Origin: CADCVW01 sp035644935
Lineage (GTDB): Bacteria; Pseudomonadota; Alphaproteobacteria; Sphingomonadales; Sphingomonadaceae
Length of the DNA: 25,794 nucleotides
Reading direction: 5' to 3'
NCBI GenBank assembly: GCA_035644935.1
Contig: DASQNO010000129.1
Location: 1 to 25,794 of the forward strand
Position 1 is the first letter of the stretch, and each line of letters begins with the position of its first letter. The position numbers and the translations under genes were made by a program. The notes below the pieces were generated by a model that did no database searches, was not told where the DNA came from, and saw only the letters and a list, made by a program, of their open reading frames with translations. Of the stretch, positions 23,721 to 25,794 are shown piece by piece.

Positions 23721-23751
23721 CGCGCCAACGCGCATCTAGGAAGTAAGCATC

Positions 23752-25794
<2,043 letters not shown>

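Overview
The window is GC-rich, densely coded DNA from an alphaproteobacterium. A Sphingomonas-type organism (Sphingomonadaceae) is my inference, from the str-operon protein sequences, NodT-type lipoprotein outer-membrane factor, DUF4142 lipoprotein, and the kinds of palindromic repeats between genes. No database search was possible.

Layout. 1-700: an initiator tRNA-fMet with its terminator, followed by the N-terminal stump of a tyrosine integrase, the usual scar of an element that used the tRNA as its attachment site. 713-2850 (-): a decayed GAF/PAS sensor kinase with three frameshifts and no kinase domain. 3197-8278: a TetR repressor divergent from a tightly coupled four-gene tripartite ABC exporter (permease, ATPase, periplasmic adaptor, outer-membrane lipoprotein channel). 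The divergent promoter carries two matching inverted repeats that look like the repressor's operators. 8560-11900: a long secreted protein of unknown function with a likely 3' frameshift, a small lipoprotein and a decayed SnoaL/NTF2-like gene. 11954-13094 (-): tRNA-Arg(UCU) and purS-purQ. 13200-15576: an RluA-type pseudouridine synthase overlapping arfB, a free-methionine-sulfoxide reductase, and a histidine-rich secreted protein. 15765-16220 (-): a universal stress protein. 16354-19687: pyruvate dehydrogenase E2 and dihydrolipoamide dehydrogenase (E3), separated by a DUF559 endonuclease-like gene. 19706-22487: DUF4142 lipoprotein, secreted amidohydrolase, cupin and small coiled-coil protein. 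22797-end: rpsL, rpsG and fusA (cut by the window end).

Most of the window is housekeeping. The most unusual structure is the DUF559 cassette between E2 and E3. A single small nuclease-like gene is bracketed by 58-bp inverted repeats that match at 52 positions. Each repeat folds into two hairpins, and the differences between copies largely preserve pairing. The repeat also encodes the end of the protein. A second repeat family sits in frame inside the E2 linker, and a third lies in two intergenic regions. Together they make this a good stretch for studying how palindromic elements settle in sphingomonad genes.

Several frameshifts (sensor gene, the 8560 gene, the SnoaL gene) lie at or near short homopolymers, so sequencing error has to be excluded before all of them are taken as real decay.
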